A DNA stretch of 64,000 bases, taken from Acetobacterium fimetarium (GTDB lineage: Bacteria > Bacillota > Clostridia > Eubacteriales > Eubacteriaceae). Below the pieces are notes generated by a model. It did not search any database. It was not told the DNA's origin and was given only the letters and a program-made list of their open reading frames with translations. Each line of letters opens with the position of its first letter. Within the stretch, counting starts at the first letter, position 1. Positions 26,257 through 34,963 of the stretch are shown in pieces. Where the stretch lies: the NCBI RefSeq assembly GCF_014284475.1, contig NZ_WJBC01000001.1, positions 62,001 through 126,000 of the forward strand, written 5' to 3'. The translations under genes were made by a program, and so were the position numbers.

Positions 26257-26762
26257 GCAATCCTCACCGTCATTGACAAGCGACGGCGTGATGCCCTTGT
26301 CTATCAATCCGCGATTTCCCATTACGAATTGGCACATCACTTTGCCCGCAACGCCATAAACTTTTACTATTTCCATATGTGTCCGGATTCATCCGCCGGT
26401 CGCGAAAAATCGTTGTCCACGTTCTTTTTTCTTCCATTTTCATTTTACCTTTCAAGCCACGAAAAATGCTATCGTTTTCATTTTTTGACCACAGATGCCT
26501 TCGTTTATATAAAACGATATTGGCCGGCTAGATTTTGACTCCATCAGTAATCAAAATTACAATTGTCAAACCTGAAAAAGATATACACGGATATTATACC
26601 ATATAAAATATACTCGTTGTCGGACTTTTATCACGATGTAACATGTATTTTCGAAATACAATCACCAACAACCTTCTTGACTTTATTACCCCCCTAGAAT
26701 AGAATATTTAAAGATATTCATTTTTAAAGAATATTTATCATAATATATCTGGAGGTAATTCT
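26257..26762. other. Divergent promoter region between the MATE operon and the OFA carrier
   Basis: This region is AT-rich near 26590-26760. It contains the OFA promoter at 26677-26705. The part up to 26376 is open in the MATE frame, but I judge it a 5' leader because the only good ribosome-binding site is at 26262-26266. No separate gene is seen. Confidence 0.5.
26677..26705 (+). promoter_or_regulatory. Sigma-A-type promoter of the OFA carrier
   Basis: TTGACT (26677-26682), 17-nt spacer, TAGAAT (26700-26705), 57 nt before the ATG. Sequence match only. Confidence 0.55.
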
Positions 26763-28052
26763 ATGCTTAATAAACGATGGCAGCATCTGGTGCTGGGCGC
26801 GCTTGTTCTTCTGTTTCTCGGACTTCTTTACGCCTGGTCGATTTTCAGAGCTCCCTTGACCAAACAGTTCACATCCTGGTCGGCAACTGAAATTTCCCTG
26901 ACTTTCACCATCTCGATTATCATGTTCTGCGTCGGCAGCATTCTCGGCGGTAAACTGGCCGCAAAATTTTCCAGCACCGTGATTCTGCTGATATCGGCTG
27001 CATTATTATTCATCGGCTTTTTCAGCATTTCGTTTATGTTGAACCCCGACAATCCTGGACAGAGTCTGGTTGCCCTGTATATCTTTTACGGTGGCTGTTG
27101 CGGCCTTGGTGTCGGCATCGGCTATAACGGCATCATGAGTGTCCTGATGAAATGGTTTCCCGATCGCAGCGGGTTTGCATCCGGCATCCTACTGATGGGT
27201 TTCGGTTTCGGCGGACTCGTGCTGGGCAGCCTGGTCAGTGTGCTGCAGGCTCAATTCGGACTGCCGCTGGTCTTTCGGATGATCGCCATTGCGACAGCCA
27301 TCCTGCTGGGATTAAGCTCGATCGTCATCAAAGCGCCGAATGCGGATGAATCGGCGGAATTGAATCGGATGGCCGCGCTGACAAATAAAAAATCGAAAAA
27401 GCCATCAACTACTGTTCAAAACATCCCGTCATCCAGGATGCTTGCTTCCCCCATCTTCTGGATCTTTTTCATCTGGCTCGTCTGCATCAGTGCCGGCGGC
27501 CTGCTGGTTATCAACAGCGCGGCCCTGATTGCAACGGCTTTCGGTGTACCGGCAGTGATGGGTCTGATTGTCTCCATATTCAATGGTGCCGGACGCGTCA
27601 TTTTTGGAACGATGTATGATAAATATGGTCGTGATCTCACCGTCACAGTTAACGCCATCACCCTTCTCCTGTCCGGAATCGCACTTTATCTGACCGCGGT
27701 AACCGGCAGTCCGGTGCTGTTGTTAATCGGCCTGCCGCTCGTCGGCCTCAGTTACGGTGGCGTTCCTGCCATCAACTCATCCACGACGCTGCGAGTCTGG
27801 GGACCTAAATACTATCCCGCCAATTTTGGCTGGGTAACCTGTAGTCTGATCCCGGCTGCTTTGGTTGGTCCGATGATCTCAAGCGCGCTGCAGGAGCAGT
27901 CGGGCGGCGCCTATAACAGCACCTTCCTGATGCTGATTGTATTTGCCATTTGCGCCTTCGGAATCGGCATCCTGCTTAATCGGCTGGCTCGTAAATCGGA
28001 ACAGGAAGCCCTGCTCCTGAGCAACGCCGCCGTTTCTGAAAGCAAAAATTAA
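26763..28052 (+). CDS. OFA-family MFS transporter (oxalate:formate antiporter-like)
   Basis: A protein of 429 residues with twelve membrane segments. It starts with KRWQHLVLGALVLLFLGLLYAWSIF and APLTKQFTSWS, which is diagnostic of the oxalate/formate antiporter family of the major facilitator superfamily. It also contains GYNGIMSVLMKWFPDRSG in the loop after helix 4. The start follows GGAGG. Family members exchange or import monocarboxylates and dicarboxylates such as oxalate, formate, lactate or pyruvate; the exact substrate is not readable. It is a single-gene unit ending at the terminator at 28061-28102. Confidence 0.88.
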   Translation: MLNKRWQHLVLGALVLLFLGLLYAWSIFRAPLTKQFTSWSATEISLTFTISIIMFCVGSILGGKLAAKFSSTVILLISAALLFIGFFSISFMLNPDNPGQSLVALYIFYGGCCGLGVGIGYNGIMSVLMKWFPDRSGFASGILLMGFGFGGLVLGSLVSVLQAQFGLPLVFRMIAIATAILLGLSSIVIKAPNADESAELNRMAALTNKKSKKPSTTVQNIPSSRMLASPIFWIFFIWLVCISAGGLLVINSAALIATAFGVPAVMGLIVSIFNGAGRVIFGTMYDKYGRDLTVTVNAITLLLSGIALYLTAVTGSPVLLLIGLPLVGLSYGGVPAINSSTTLRVWGPKYYPANFGWVTCSLIPAALVGPMISSALQEQSGGAYNSTFLMLIVFAICAFGIGILLNRLARKSEQEALLLSNAAVSESKN

Positions 28053-28060
28053 ACAACGAT

Positions 28061-28102
28061 AAAAACACGCCTTCCGATAAACTTCGCGGAAGGCGTGTTT
28101 TT
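28061..28102. terminator. Bidirectional terminator between convergent genes
   Basis: A 16-bp stem (AAAAACACGCCTTCCG with CGGAAGGCGTGTTTTT) encloses a 10-nt loop and is followed by ATTTTGATT. It lies between the rightward OFA carrier and the leftward GlcG-like gene. Confidence 0.92.
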
Positions 28103-28129
28103 ATTTTGATTCTCTTCGTTTTAAAAAAA

Positions 28130-28537
28130 TTACAGAACACTTAATCCGGCTTTAGCCACGCTCATATCTTCATCAACACTTCCGCCGCTGACTCCGATTC
28201 CGGCGATGATTTTTCCATCTTCGAAAATTGGGAATCCGCCACCGAATACAACCATTCTGCCCTTATCACAGGAAGCGATTCCAAAGAGCTGGCCTGCTTC
28301 TTTGGCCAGAGGAGCGGCCGCATCCGTACTCATTTTAAGAGCAACCGCTGTATACGCTTTATTTGCCGCAATATCCATGCTGGCCAACAAAGAGTCTTCC
28401 ATGCGATTGTATAACACCATATTTCCGGCCGCATCGACAACGACAATCACCATCGGCACATCGATTTCGACTGCTTTTTTAGCAGCGGCTTCAGCCATTT
28501 TTTTCGCCATGTCCAACAATTTTCCGGTTTTAGTCAT
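28130..28537 (-). CDS. GlcG/HbpS-family protein
   Basis: A protein of 135 residues, normal for the GlcG/HbpS/PduO-C group. The start is the ATG after GGAGG, rather than a TTG inside that ribosome-binding site. It shows VPMVIVVVDAAGNMVLYNRM, then KAYTAVALKMST and FGIASCDKGRMVVFGGGFPI, and GIGVSGGSVDEDMSVAKAGL at the end. Members bind haem or corrinoid-like ligands or are stand-alone accessory proteins of propanediol and glycolate pathways. The specific role here is unknown. It is likely monocistronic. Confidence 0.87.
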   Translation of the reverse strand: MTKTGKLLDMAKKMAEAAAKKAVEIDVPMVIVVVDAAGNMVLYNRMEDSLLASMDIAANKAYTAVALKMSTDAAAPLAKEAGQLFGIASCDKGRMVVFGGGFPIFEDGKIIAGIGVSGGSVDEDMSVAKAGLSVL

Positions 28538-28867
28538 TTTTTCTTCCTCCAATTTTAATTAAATTCTTTTAATAAGTACCCGTTAAATTTCTGTTTAAAC
28601 ATAGGATTCAGATTTTAATAACGCAGTAACCGGGAGCTCCCGCTTTAGAAACATGTTAACGTAAATCTGCCCCTGGCATCCCTTCTTCTGATTGAATCAC
28701 AATGCGCAATCCGATAAAACATATCAAAAGATTGAAACTTAAGTTTAATTTTCATCTTATTTGTTGTATAATGCCATTAACATAGCAAATGCAATATGTC
28801 GACCGTGTTGTCATGGGAAATCGGCTGCGATTTCTGAGCTTTAAATTAAGAGATTGGAGAAAAGAAA
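28538..28867. other. Divergent intergenic region
   Basis: This AT-rich region has no ORF. TTGTTGTATAATGCC holds a perfect -10 (TATAAT, 28767-28772) on the plus strand with only a weak -35 (TTTAAT, 28744-28749). It may start transcription of the ODP/FDP-like gene 28868-29506 with a leader of about 90 nt. Confidence 0.45.
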
Positions 28868-29506
28868 ATGACCAAGATTTATGATAATTTATTTCAGTTT
28901 ACCGATTATATCCAACCCTATCAGTTATCACTGCATCAATATTTACTGCTGACCGAAGAACCGATTTTAATCCATACCGGTACCGTCAGGCAGTCCAAAG
29001 CCGTGCTCCCGAAAATCAAAGAACTGCTGGGCGACAGAACGCTCAAATTTATTTTTGTCTCCCATTTTGAATCCGATGAGTGCGGCGGTCTTTCCGTTTA
29101 TCTGAAATCCTTTCCAGATGTCATTACCGTTTGTTCTGAAATAACGGCCCGACAATTATGCGGTTTTGGTTATACCGGAAAAGCGATTCCCAAAAAAAAC
29201 GGTGAAACCTTGATCGGTAACGATTTCGCCTTCACCTGTGTCGGATACCCGTCAGAAATCCATCTGCAGGACGGACTCCTGTTCATGGAGCATAGAAGCG
29301 GCATATTTTTCAGCAGCGATTTGATGTTTCGTTTCGGCGATGCCCATGGCCAAAAAATGGACAGCAACTGGCAGGAAGAAGTATCATCGATTGGTCTGGA
29401 GCGGGTGGCCAGTCCCGAAAGACTGTCAAGAATGAAAGCGGAGTTACTCCATTTCAGTCCTGAGTTTATTGCCGTGGGCCATGGCCCCTGCGTGAATTTG
29501 CAGTAA
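28868..29506 (+). CDS. Stand-alone ODP/flavodiiron-like MBL-fold protein
   Basis: A protein of 212 residues consisting only of a metallo-beta-lactamase-like fold. The di-iron ligand pattern of the flavodiiron/ODP group is visible: HFESDECGG (HxExD) at about 60-68, IHLQDG, FFSSDLM and VGHGP. There is no flavodoxin domain, so it cannot act alone as a flavodiiron oxidase. In spirochaetes and others, such ODP proteins sense O2 or Fe(II), for example in chemotaxis. The start follows TTGGAGAAAAG. No partner gene is adjacent. It is the second ODP-like protein of the window; compare 6389-8416, which has a different metal-site variant. Confidence 0.72.
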   Translation: MTKIYDNLFQFTDYIQPYQLSLHQYLLLTEEPILIHTGTVRQSKAVLPKIKELLGDRTLKFIFVSHFESDECGGLSVYLKSFPDVITVCSEITARQLCGFGYTGKAIPKKNGETLIGNDFAFTCVGYPSEIHLQDGLLFMEHRSGIFFSSDLMFRFGDAHGQKMDSNWQEEVSSIGLERVASPERLSRMKAELLHFSPEFIAVGHGPCVNLQ

Positions 29507-29574
29507 CCGATTAACCAAACCATTAAACCGCTCCGCTTAAGTAAACGAAACCACAGTAAAAAACAACAACAAAA

Positions 29575-29624
29575 GGGCTCTGGCCGAATAGCGTTTAAGC
29601 TATCGGCCAGAGCCCCCTTTTTTT
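29575..29624 (+). terminator. Strong terminator after the ODP/FDP-like gene
   Basis: A stem of about 16 bp (GGGCTCTGGCCGAT-type arms, 29575-29592 with 29599-29614) encloses a short loop and is followed by seven Ts. It lies 68 nt after the stop of 28868-29506. Confidence 0.9.
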
Positions 29625-29633
29625 GACAAATAA

Positions 29634-29662
29634 AAAAAACTTATGCGGTTAAGCATAAGTTT
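29634..29662 (-). terminator. Terminator after the cold-shock gene
   Basis: AAACTTATGC pairs with GCATAAGTTT over a 6-nt loop, and a T-run follows on the minus strand. It lies 14 nt beyond the leftward cold-shock gene's stop. Confidence 0.8.
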
Positions 29663-29675
29663 TAAATATCAGTTA

Positions 29676-29873
29676 CTAGATAACTTCAATATTTTCAGCC
29701 TGAGGTCCTTTTGGTCCCTGAGTTACGTCGAAAGTAACTTCCTGACCTTCATTCAAAGATTTGAATCCGCTTGACTGGATTTGTGAAAAATGTGCAAACA
29801 CATCTTTACCATCTTCTCCTGTAATAAAACCATAACCTTTTTCCGAATTAAACCATTTAACTGTACCACGCAT
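29676..29873 (-). CDS. cspA: Cold-shock protein
   Basis: A protein of 65 residues, the exact size of the cold-shock domain family. RNP1 is KGYGFIT and RNP2 is VFAHFSQI, and the start is [16 protein letters not shown]. It binds single-stranded RNA and DNA and acts as an RNA chaperone. The start follows AGGAGG. The 209-nt upstream AT-rich region may give a long structured leader, which is common in cold-shock genes. It is monocistronic, ending at the hairpin at 29634-29662. Confidence 0.97.
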   Translation of the reverse strand: MRGTVKWFNSEKGYGFITGEDGKDVFAHFSQIQSSGFKSLNEGQEVTFDVTQGPKGPQAENIEVI

Positions 29874-30082
29874 CGTGTGTACCTCCTAATTTTTATTTCC
29901 TAAACCCTTGTAATACGGATAACAACTACATTTCAAAATCAGGATAACACATTTAATATTAGTACCCATTAAAAAATATTTCTGTTAAAATCATTTACTA
30001 CAATTTAAGCTACTCCTAATACTAGCACATATCGGCAGATAATGCAAACATATATTGAAAATAATTATCTTTCTTAAATAAA

Positions 30083-32083
30083 TTAATCCTCATTGCCATC
30101 TAAAGCTTCACGACTGCTTCGATCATCTTGAAGGTACGGGAAAAATTTCACATCGTCTTTAATGATGTGGCCGTTGATGACGTCATCCAACATGAAGGCG
30201 AAAAACTCCGACGACTTGAGGCGCCCCTTCTGATAGCTTCGTTTGAGTTCCAGCGCCTTGACTACCAGCTCTTTATGGATTTTTGCATGAGATTTGCAAT
30301 CTGGAAAACCAACCTGTTTCTGAAGCTGCTCCTCATAGTCAAAATGATCCACAATATGTTCGATCAGGTTATTCACCTGTTCTTCGACTTGGTCGTAGTC
30401 CACATCTCCCAATGACATGTAATTTATCCGGTTGGCTATCTCCAACAGTTGGCGGTGCTGGTTGTCGATGACATCGTCTCCGCTTTCCCAGGCATGGCTC
30501 CATTCAACGCGTACGAAAGCAAGCGGCAGCTTCTTCTTTTCTTCGTAGCTGACAACACAATTGCGCCCGCCTTCTTTCGCCAGATATAAGGCTTCGTCAA
30601 CCCGCTTATACAGGCTGTTCATCGATTCAAGCATTTTTCTCTCGGCAACGCCAAAACTTGCGGTACATTGTCCCGCAACCGGATGAACCGTTTCTTCAAT
30701 AGCCACGCGGATTTTCTCTGCTGCTTCACACGCGCCGTTTACGTCTGTTTCCGGCAGCAGGATCATGAATTCTTCACCACCCAACCGGACCAGCAAATCT
30801 GCTTTTCTCAGGTTCCTTTTGATTGTCTGCGCCGTCCGAATCAGCACCTCATCCCCGATGGGATGACCCCAGGTATCATTGACGCGTTTGAAATGATCCA
30901 GATCCGATATGATAATGGAAAGATGCAGCTGATAACGATCCGCCCGTTCCATTTCCTTTTCCATCATCGCATCCAGAAAACGCCGGTTGTTCAAACCCGT
31001 CAGCGGATCGGTCAGTGAAATATTCCGGATCTCGATTTCCGTTTTTCGGCGATTCTCAATTTCGCGGTATGAAACAAACAGAAGCGCGCAGATTAAAAAC
31101 ACCGGCAATGTGGCCAGCAGGGATTTTGCGATGACCAGATAAACCGGTTCAACAATAATCAGGCTCCATGGCGCTTCGTCAAAAACCGCTTTATAGATAA
31201 AATGGCCTTTCACAATCCGTGCGACATTGTTGTCTGCCTGCTTGATCTCCGTCACCCCGCTGTCCGAAATTTTCATCAGATCACTCAGCTGGGGCACCGT
31301 TTCAACAAAATCCGCCTTCTGATTTGTTGAAATCACGTAATTGCCGTCATCAATCAGATAACCTTCGTAGCTGCAATCGAGCATTTTGCTGAACCAGTCC
31401 GTTGTTAAATCGATCGAAATGACGCCCATGAAGGTATCCTGATCATAGACCGGACTGGATAATGTCACCATCGGGCCTTTTCCTGCCTGGTCAAGATATA
31501 CCGGGGTCCATATCGCTTGGCGTAGCGGGTCATTCGCGGGATTTGCCTGTGAATAGAAAGCAAAATTTTTCAGGTTTTCAGTATAGGAAAATTCATTTGA
31601 TGAAACCCACGGGTACATGTTGACAAACTGATTTTCACCGGTATAATAAATCCATGCACTATCCGGAAACCGTTCATAGAAGAAAGCAAAAAAATCATTG
31701 TAGCTCAGGGCCAGATTCAGGTTTTCCCTCGCCGCACCGCTTGCCGGCAAGCTTCCCAGTCCGGTGAGGTTGCCGGCTGATTTTTCAAGGGCGCTTCCCC
31801 CGATCGCATCCAGATTATAACCAGCCATATCCGCACTGGACTCAAGCAGGCTTAACAGCTCCGATTCATCGCCATTGCTGTCGCGTTTGAAATAATTATT
31901 ACCGTAAATGGTCAGTGCATCCTGAAAATTCCGGCTTGGTCTGATTTGATCGTTGATTTTTGTCTGCAGGGAGTTGCCGGTATCTTCAAAATCTCGTATA
32001 AAATAGTAGTAGGAAGCCAGAAACATCAGTATGCAGGCAATGATGCCGATGACAATTGAGATTATTTTTCGTGATTTTTTCAT
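30083..32083 (-). CDS. Cache-GGDEF-hemerythrin signalling protein
   Basis: A protein of 666 residues. A membrane segment (about 8-27), an extracytoplasmic double-Cache-like sensor (about 35-320) and a second membrane segment (about 325-345) lead to a GGDEF domain (about 360-515). That domain has DPLTGLNNRR and RLGGEEF intact, so it should make c-di-GMP. The C-terminus (about 530-655) is a hemerythrin domain with all expected ligands: IDNQHRQLLE, DHFDYEEQL, HAKIHKELV and GHIIKDDVKF. This joins an external signal and intracellular O2 or redox sensing to c-di-GMP synthesis. Start follows CAGGAG. It is monocistronic as far as I can see. Confidence 0.92.
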   Translation of the reverse strand: MKKSRKIISIVIGIIACILMFLASYYYFIRDFEDTGNSLQTKINDQIRPSRNFQDALTIYGNNYFKRDSNGDESELLSLLESSADMAGYNLDAIGGSALEKSAGNLTGLGSLPASGAARENLNLALSYNDFFAFFYERFPDSAWIYYTGENQFVNMYPWVSSNEFSYTENLKNFAFYSQANPANDPLRQAIWTPVYLDQAGKGPMVTLSSPVYDQDTFMGVISIDLTTDWFSKMLDCSYEGYLIDDGNYVISTNQKADFVETVPQLSDLMKISDSGVTEIKQADNNVARIVKGHFIYKAVFDEAPWSLIIVEPVYLVIAKSLLATLPVFLICALLFVSYREIENRRKTEIEIRNISLTDPLTGLNNRRFLDAMMEKEMERADRYQLHLSIIISDLDHFKRVNDTWGHPIGDEVLIRTAQTIKRNLRKADLLVRLGGEEFMILLPETDVNGACEAAEKIRVAIEETVHPVAGQCTASFGVAERKMLESMNSLYKRVDEALYLAKEGGRNCVVSYEEKKKLPLAFVRVEWSHAWESGDDVIDNQHRQLLEIANRINYMSLGDVDYDQVEEQVNNLIEHIVDHFDYEEQLQKQVGFPDCKSHAKIHKELVVKALELKRSYQKGRLKSSEFFAFMLDDVINGHIIKDDVKFFPYLQDDRSSREALDGNED

Positions 32084-32281
32084 TTCCCTGCTCCTGTCTG
32101 TATTTCAGTCGAATCATTTGATCTGCGTCAGGGCGCTTTTATTCATTTTCTCATTTTAACACAACATCAGCGTTTGCGCATTATTTATTTTAGGCCGACT
32201 GTGCTTCTGTAAAATCGTGGCTGATGCTCACAAAATAGAGCGTCAGTCACTTCAATGACGGCCACAAACCCTGCTGCTGGG

Positions 32282-32731
32282 CTATTCGATAAACCATAAA
32301 ACCTGATTCAGCCTCAATGCATCAGCAGGCCTGATTTTAAGGGTCCGGCATGCGTTCCCAGTACCGCCGTAGATATAATCATAAATCAGCAGACGCTCAT
32401 CGAAAATGCATGGCAACCCATTTCCAACCAGGGGCACCGCCCCCGCCGGACAGCCGATGCTTGCCATGATGGCACGTTTATCCGCCAGTTTCATTTCTGA
32501 AAAGCCGCACTCCTTCTTCAACTCATCAAAATTCAATCGTCCCCGCTGGGAACTGACAATCAGGACGATCAGCCCCTGCTCTGTTTCCACAATCAGGGTC
32601 GGCGTCGCCTTTCTGATGTCAAAATAACCGGCTGCATCCTTCACTGAATAAATCGGATATTCATGGTGAATGATTTCGAAATCAGCGTTGTTGTTTTTAA
32701 GATATATTTCTAACTCTTCTAATGTAAACAT
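32282..32731 (-). CDS. ybaK: YbaK/ProX-type aminoacyl-tRNA deacylase
   Basis: A protein of 149 residues from the ATG after AGAGGAG. It has the compact YbaK fold: FEIIHHEYPIYSVKDAAG at the N-terminus, TPTLIVETEQG, then KLADKRAIMASIGCPAGAVPLVG and YIYGGTGN at the end. Relatives hydrolyse mischarged aminoacyl-tRNAs such as Cys-tRNA(Pro) or Ala-tRNA(Pro); the GCPAGAVPLVG loop corresponds to the conserved G-x-x-P loop. The enzyme should act in the cytoplasm to keep translation accurate. It is monocistronic. Confidence 0.85.
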   Translation of the reverse strand: MFTLEELEIYLKNNNADFEIIHHEYPIYSVKDAAGYFDIRKATPTLIVETEQGLIVLIVSSQRGRLNFDELKKECGFSEMKLADKRAIMASIGCPAGAVPLVGNGLPCIFDERLLIYDYIYGGTGNACRTLKIRPADALRLNQVLWFIE

Positions 32732-32755
32732 CTCGGCTCCTCTTTTCGTATCCAA

Positions 32756-33032
32756 ACATCAAACCATTATATTCTATGTCGTTATTGTTTTTTCAGTTTA
32801 AACCATTAATGGACAAACCATTTTTATTATACCCTTTTTTCTGATATTCCGACAAGTAAATTGGCCCCTAAATCATCGTAATATGATGATATTTCTGAAT
32901 TTTTTAATCATGATCCTCAAAAACAGATTCGCGTGCAAATGCAGAATTAACCTGCATTTTACAGTGCCTTAACAATCCTAATCAGCATTTACGGTTATAA
33001 TTGATTGACATCAGAAATCGGGAGGATTTTAC
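32756..33032. other. Divergent intergenic region upstream of the EAL-CBS-GGDEF gene
   Basis: This region is AT-rich with no ORF. It holds a TATAAT (32996-33001) 31 nt before the TTG start, but no good -35. The ribosome-binding site GGGAGG (33020-33025) sets the TTG at 33033. Confidence 0.45.
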
Positions 33033-34790
33033 TTGAATCATTGTATTGTAATTAAGGACAACTGCCACGAAAGTGAGTTTTTTGAAATTCTGGATCAGAA
33101 AAAAATCCAGACGGTATTTCAGCCGATTGTATCGCTTCATGACGGAACCGTTTACGGATATGAGGCGCTCAGCCGCGGGCCGCTGAATTCGCCGCTGCAC
33201 AATCCGGAGACGCTTTTCAAATGTGCCCAGCACCATGATAAACTGTGGGAGCTGGAGTTTCTATGCCGTTTAAAAGCCTTTGAAGCCGCCTCCGAAATGG
33301 AAACGGAGTTCAGGATTTTTCTCAACGTCAACCCCAATATCATGGAAGACATCAAATTCAGAAAAGGGTTTACTAAAGAATATCTAGAAAAATTTTCAAT
33401 TGATCCTAAACGAATTGTCTTTGAAATCACAGAAAATGAAGCAATCAGCAATGTTTCAGATTTCATCAAAACAATCGACAACTACAAAGAACAGGACTAC
33501 CGTATCGCCATTGATGATGCCGGAGCCGGCTACTCCGGCCTTAATCTCATCTCCGATATTCATCCGAACTTCATCAAACTGGATATGAAACTCGTCCGGG
33601 ACATCGATAAGGATGTGACCAAACAGTCCCTCATCAGAAGCCTACATGAATTTGCCTGCTTTACGGATACCGCATTGATTGCCGAGGGAATTGAAACCAG
33701 AGAAGAACTTCAGATGCTGATTGAAATCGGGGTTCGTTATGGTCAGGGCTTTTATCTGCAACGGCCCAATTCAATGATCAATCCAATCTCGAAGGAAGTG
33801 ATTGAGATAATTAAGAAAGAACACGCAAATCGTAGAAAGCTGCTCGACAACAGCGTCTTTGATGTTAAAATCGATTCCATCTGCAAATCGGTGAAAACCA
33901 TCAGCCCCGATCTCCTTGTTGCACAGGTCGATGATCTGTTTAAAAAGGACGAAACCGTCTCGGGCTTTTGTGTTGTCCATCAGAACGTGCCCATCGGTGT
34001 GATTACGAGAAATTCCCTTTACAAAAAAATCAGCGGTCAATACGGGTACATTCTCTATTCCAACAAACCGGTGCGAAACATCATGGACCAGGCCTTCTTT
34101 CGCGCAGACTGCCGAGAAACCATCGATGTGGTCGGGAAAAACGCCATGCGCCGCGAATTTGATAAAGTTTATGACTTTATTGTGATTACCCGAAAAGATA
34201 AATTCTATGGGATTGTAACAGTTAAAGACTTGATGGAGAAACTCATTGAGATTGAATTTGTCTATGCCAAACACCTTAACCCCCTGTCCGAGCTGCCCGG
34301 AAATCTGATGATTGAACAGGCGCTCGAGAAATCCTTGAATGCCAAAGATAAAAAAACGATCCTCTATTTCGATCTCGACAATTTCAAAGCCTATAATGAT
34401 CTCTACGGGTTTGAAAATGGCGATCAGGTTTTAAAGGACTTTGCCGAGATCCTGAAGAACAAAATCCCGCAAGATGACTTTATCGGGCACATCGGCGGCG
34501 ACGATTTTGTCGCCATCGTTCCCAAAAAGAAAACGGAGCAGCTGTGCCTCAGTATCATCAGCGCATTCAATGACAATATCAGCCGTTTTTACAGTCGTGA
34601 GGATGCCGAAAAAGGATACATCACATCCAGAAACCGTAGCGACGTGGAAGAAACCTTTCCGCTGATTTCCGTCTCCATTGCCGGCGTTGCCAACGACCAT
34701 AACAAAACGGTTTTTGATTTGGCTGAAACCGCGGCAAAAATAAAGAAGAAATGCAAGAAAAAACAGGGCAGCAACTACCTGCTGATCTAA
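33033..34790 (+). CDS. EAL-CBS-GGDEF protein
   Basis: A soluble protein of 585 residues with a TTG start after GGGAGG. The EAL domain (about 1-260) keeps YGYEALSRG, IVFEITENEA and AEGIET, with IDDAGAGYSGL in place of DDFGTGYSSL. Two CBS motifs follow (about 270-410) and then a GGDEF domain (about 425-580) whose signature is GGDDF. The EAL part looks able to hydrolyse c-di-GMP. The GGDEF part has an acidic substitution (Glu to Asp) at its fourth position and may be regulatory or weak. The CBS pair suggests control by adenine nucleotides. It is transcribed alone and ends at the hairpin at 34809-34856. Confidence 0.9.
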   Translation: MNHCIVIKDNCHESEFFEILDQKKIQTVFQPIVSLHDGTVYGYEALSRGPLNSPLHNPETLFKCAQHHDKLWELEFLCRLKAFEAASEMETEFRIFLNVNPNIMEDIKFRKGFTKEYLEKFSIDPKRIVFEITENEAISNVSDFIKTIDNYKEQDYRIAIDDAGAGYSGLNLISDIHPNFIKLDMKLVRDIDKDVTKQSLIRSLHEFACFTDTALIAEGIETREELQMLIEIGVRYGQGFYLQRPNSMINPISKEVIEIIKKEHANRRKLLDNSVFDVKIDSICKSVKTISPDLLVAQVDDLFKKDETVSGFCVVHQNVPIGVITRNSLYKKISGQYGYILYSNKPVRNIMDQAFFRADCRETIDVVGKNAMRREFDKVYDFIVITRKDKFYGIVTVKDLMEKLIEIEFVYAKHLNPLSELPGNLMIEQALEKSLNAKDKKTILYFDLDNFKAYNDLYGFENGDQVLKDFAEILKNKIPQDDFIGHIGGDDFVAIVPKKKTEQLCLSIISAFNDNISRFYSREDAEKGYITSRNRSDVEETFPLISVSIAGVANDHNKTVFDLAETAAKIKKKCKKKQGSNYLLI

Positions 34791-34808
34791 TCCGATTTTT
34801 AGCTAAAA

Positions 34809-34856
34809 AAGCCAGGCCCGGATTTTGCAATGCCACTGCAAAACCGGCCTGGCTTT
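34809..34856 (+). terminator. Long hairpin terminator, also a repeated element
   Basis: AAGCCAGGCC pairs with GGCCTGGCTT, with a second inner pairing of GATTTTGCA with TGCAAAACC. It is 19 nt after the stop of the rightward EAL-CBS-GGDEF gene. A near copy lies at 36641-36689, so the two hairpins bracket the surface-protein gene. Confidence 0.78.
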
Positions 34857-34963
34857 CAAACTTAGATCCCATTCAATCGTTTGGACTTCTTCATGCAATT
34901 CTCAGAGCTTTTTTTTCTCTTTTCAGCTTAACGATTCGTTAGTTTAACACTTTTTACAAAGCG

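Noticed and set aside
26257-26376. Longer MATE protein starting at 26376
   Set aside because: There is no ribosome-binding site; the ATG at 26256 has GTGAGGATTGC at a suitable distance and a natural N-terminus.
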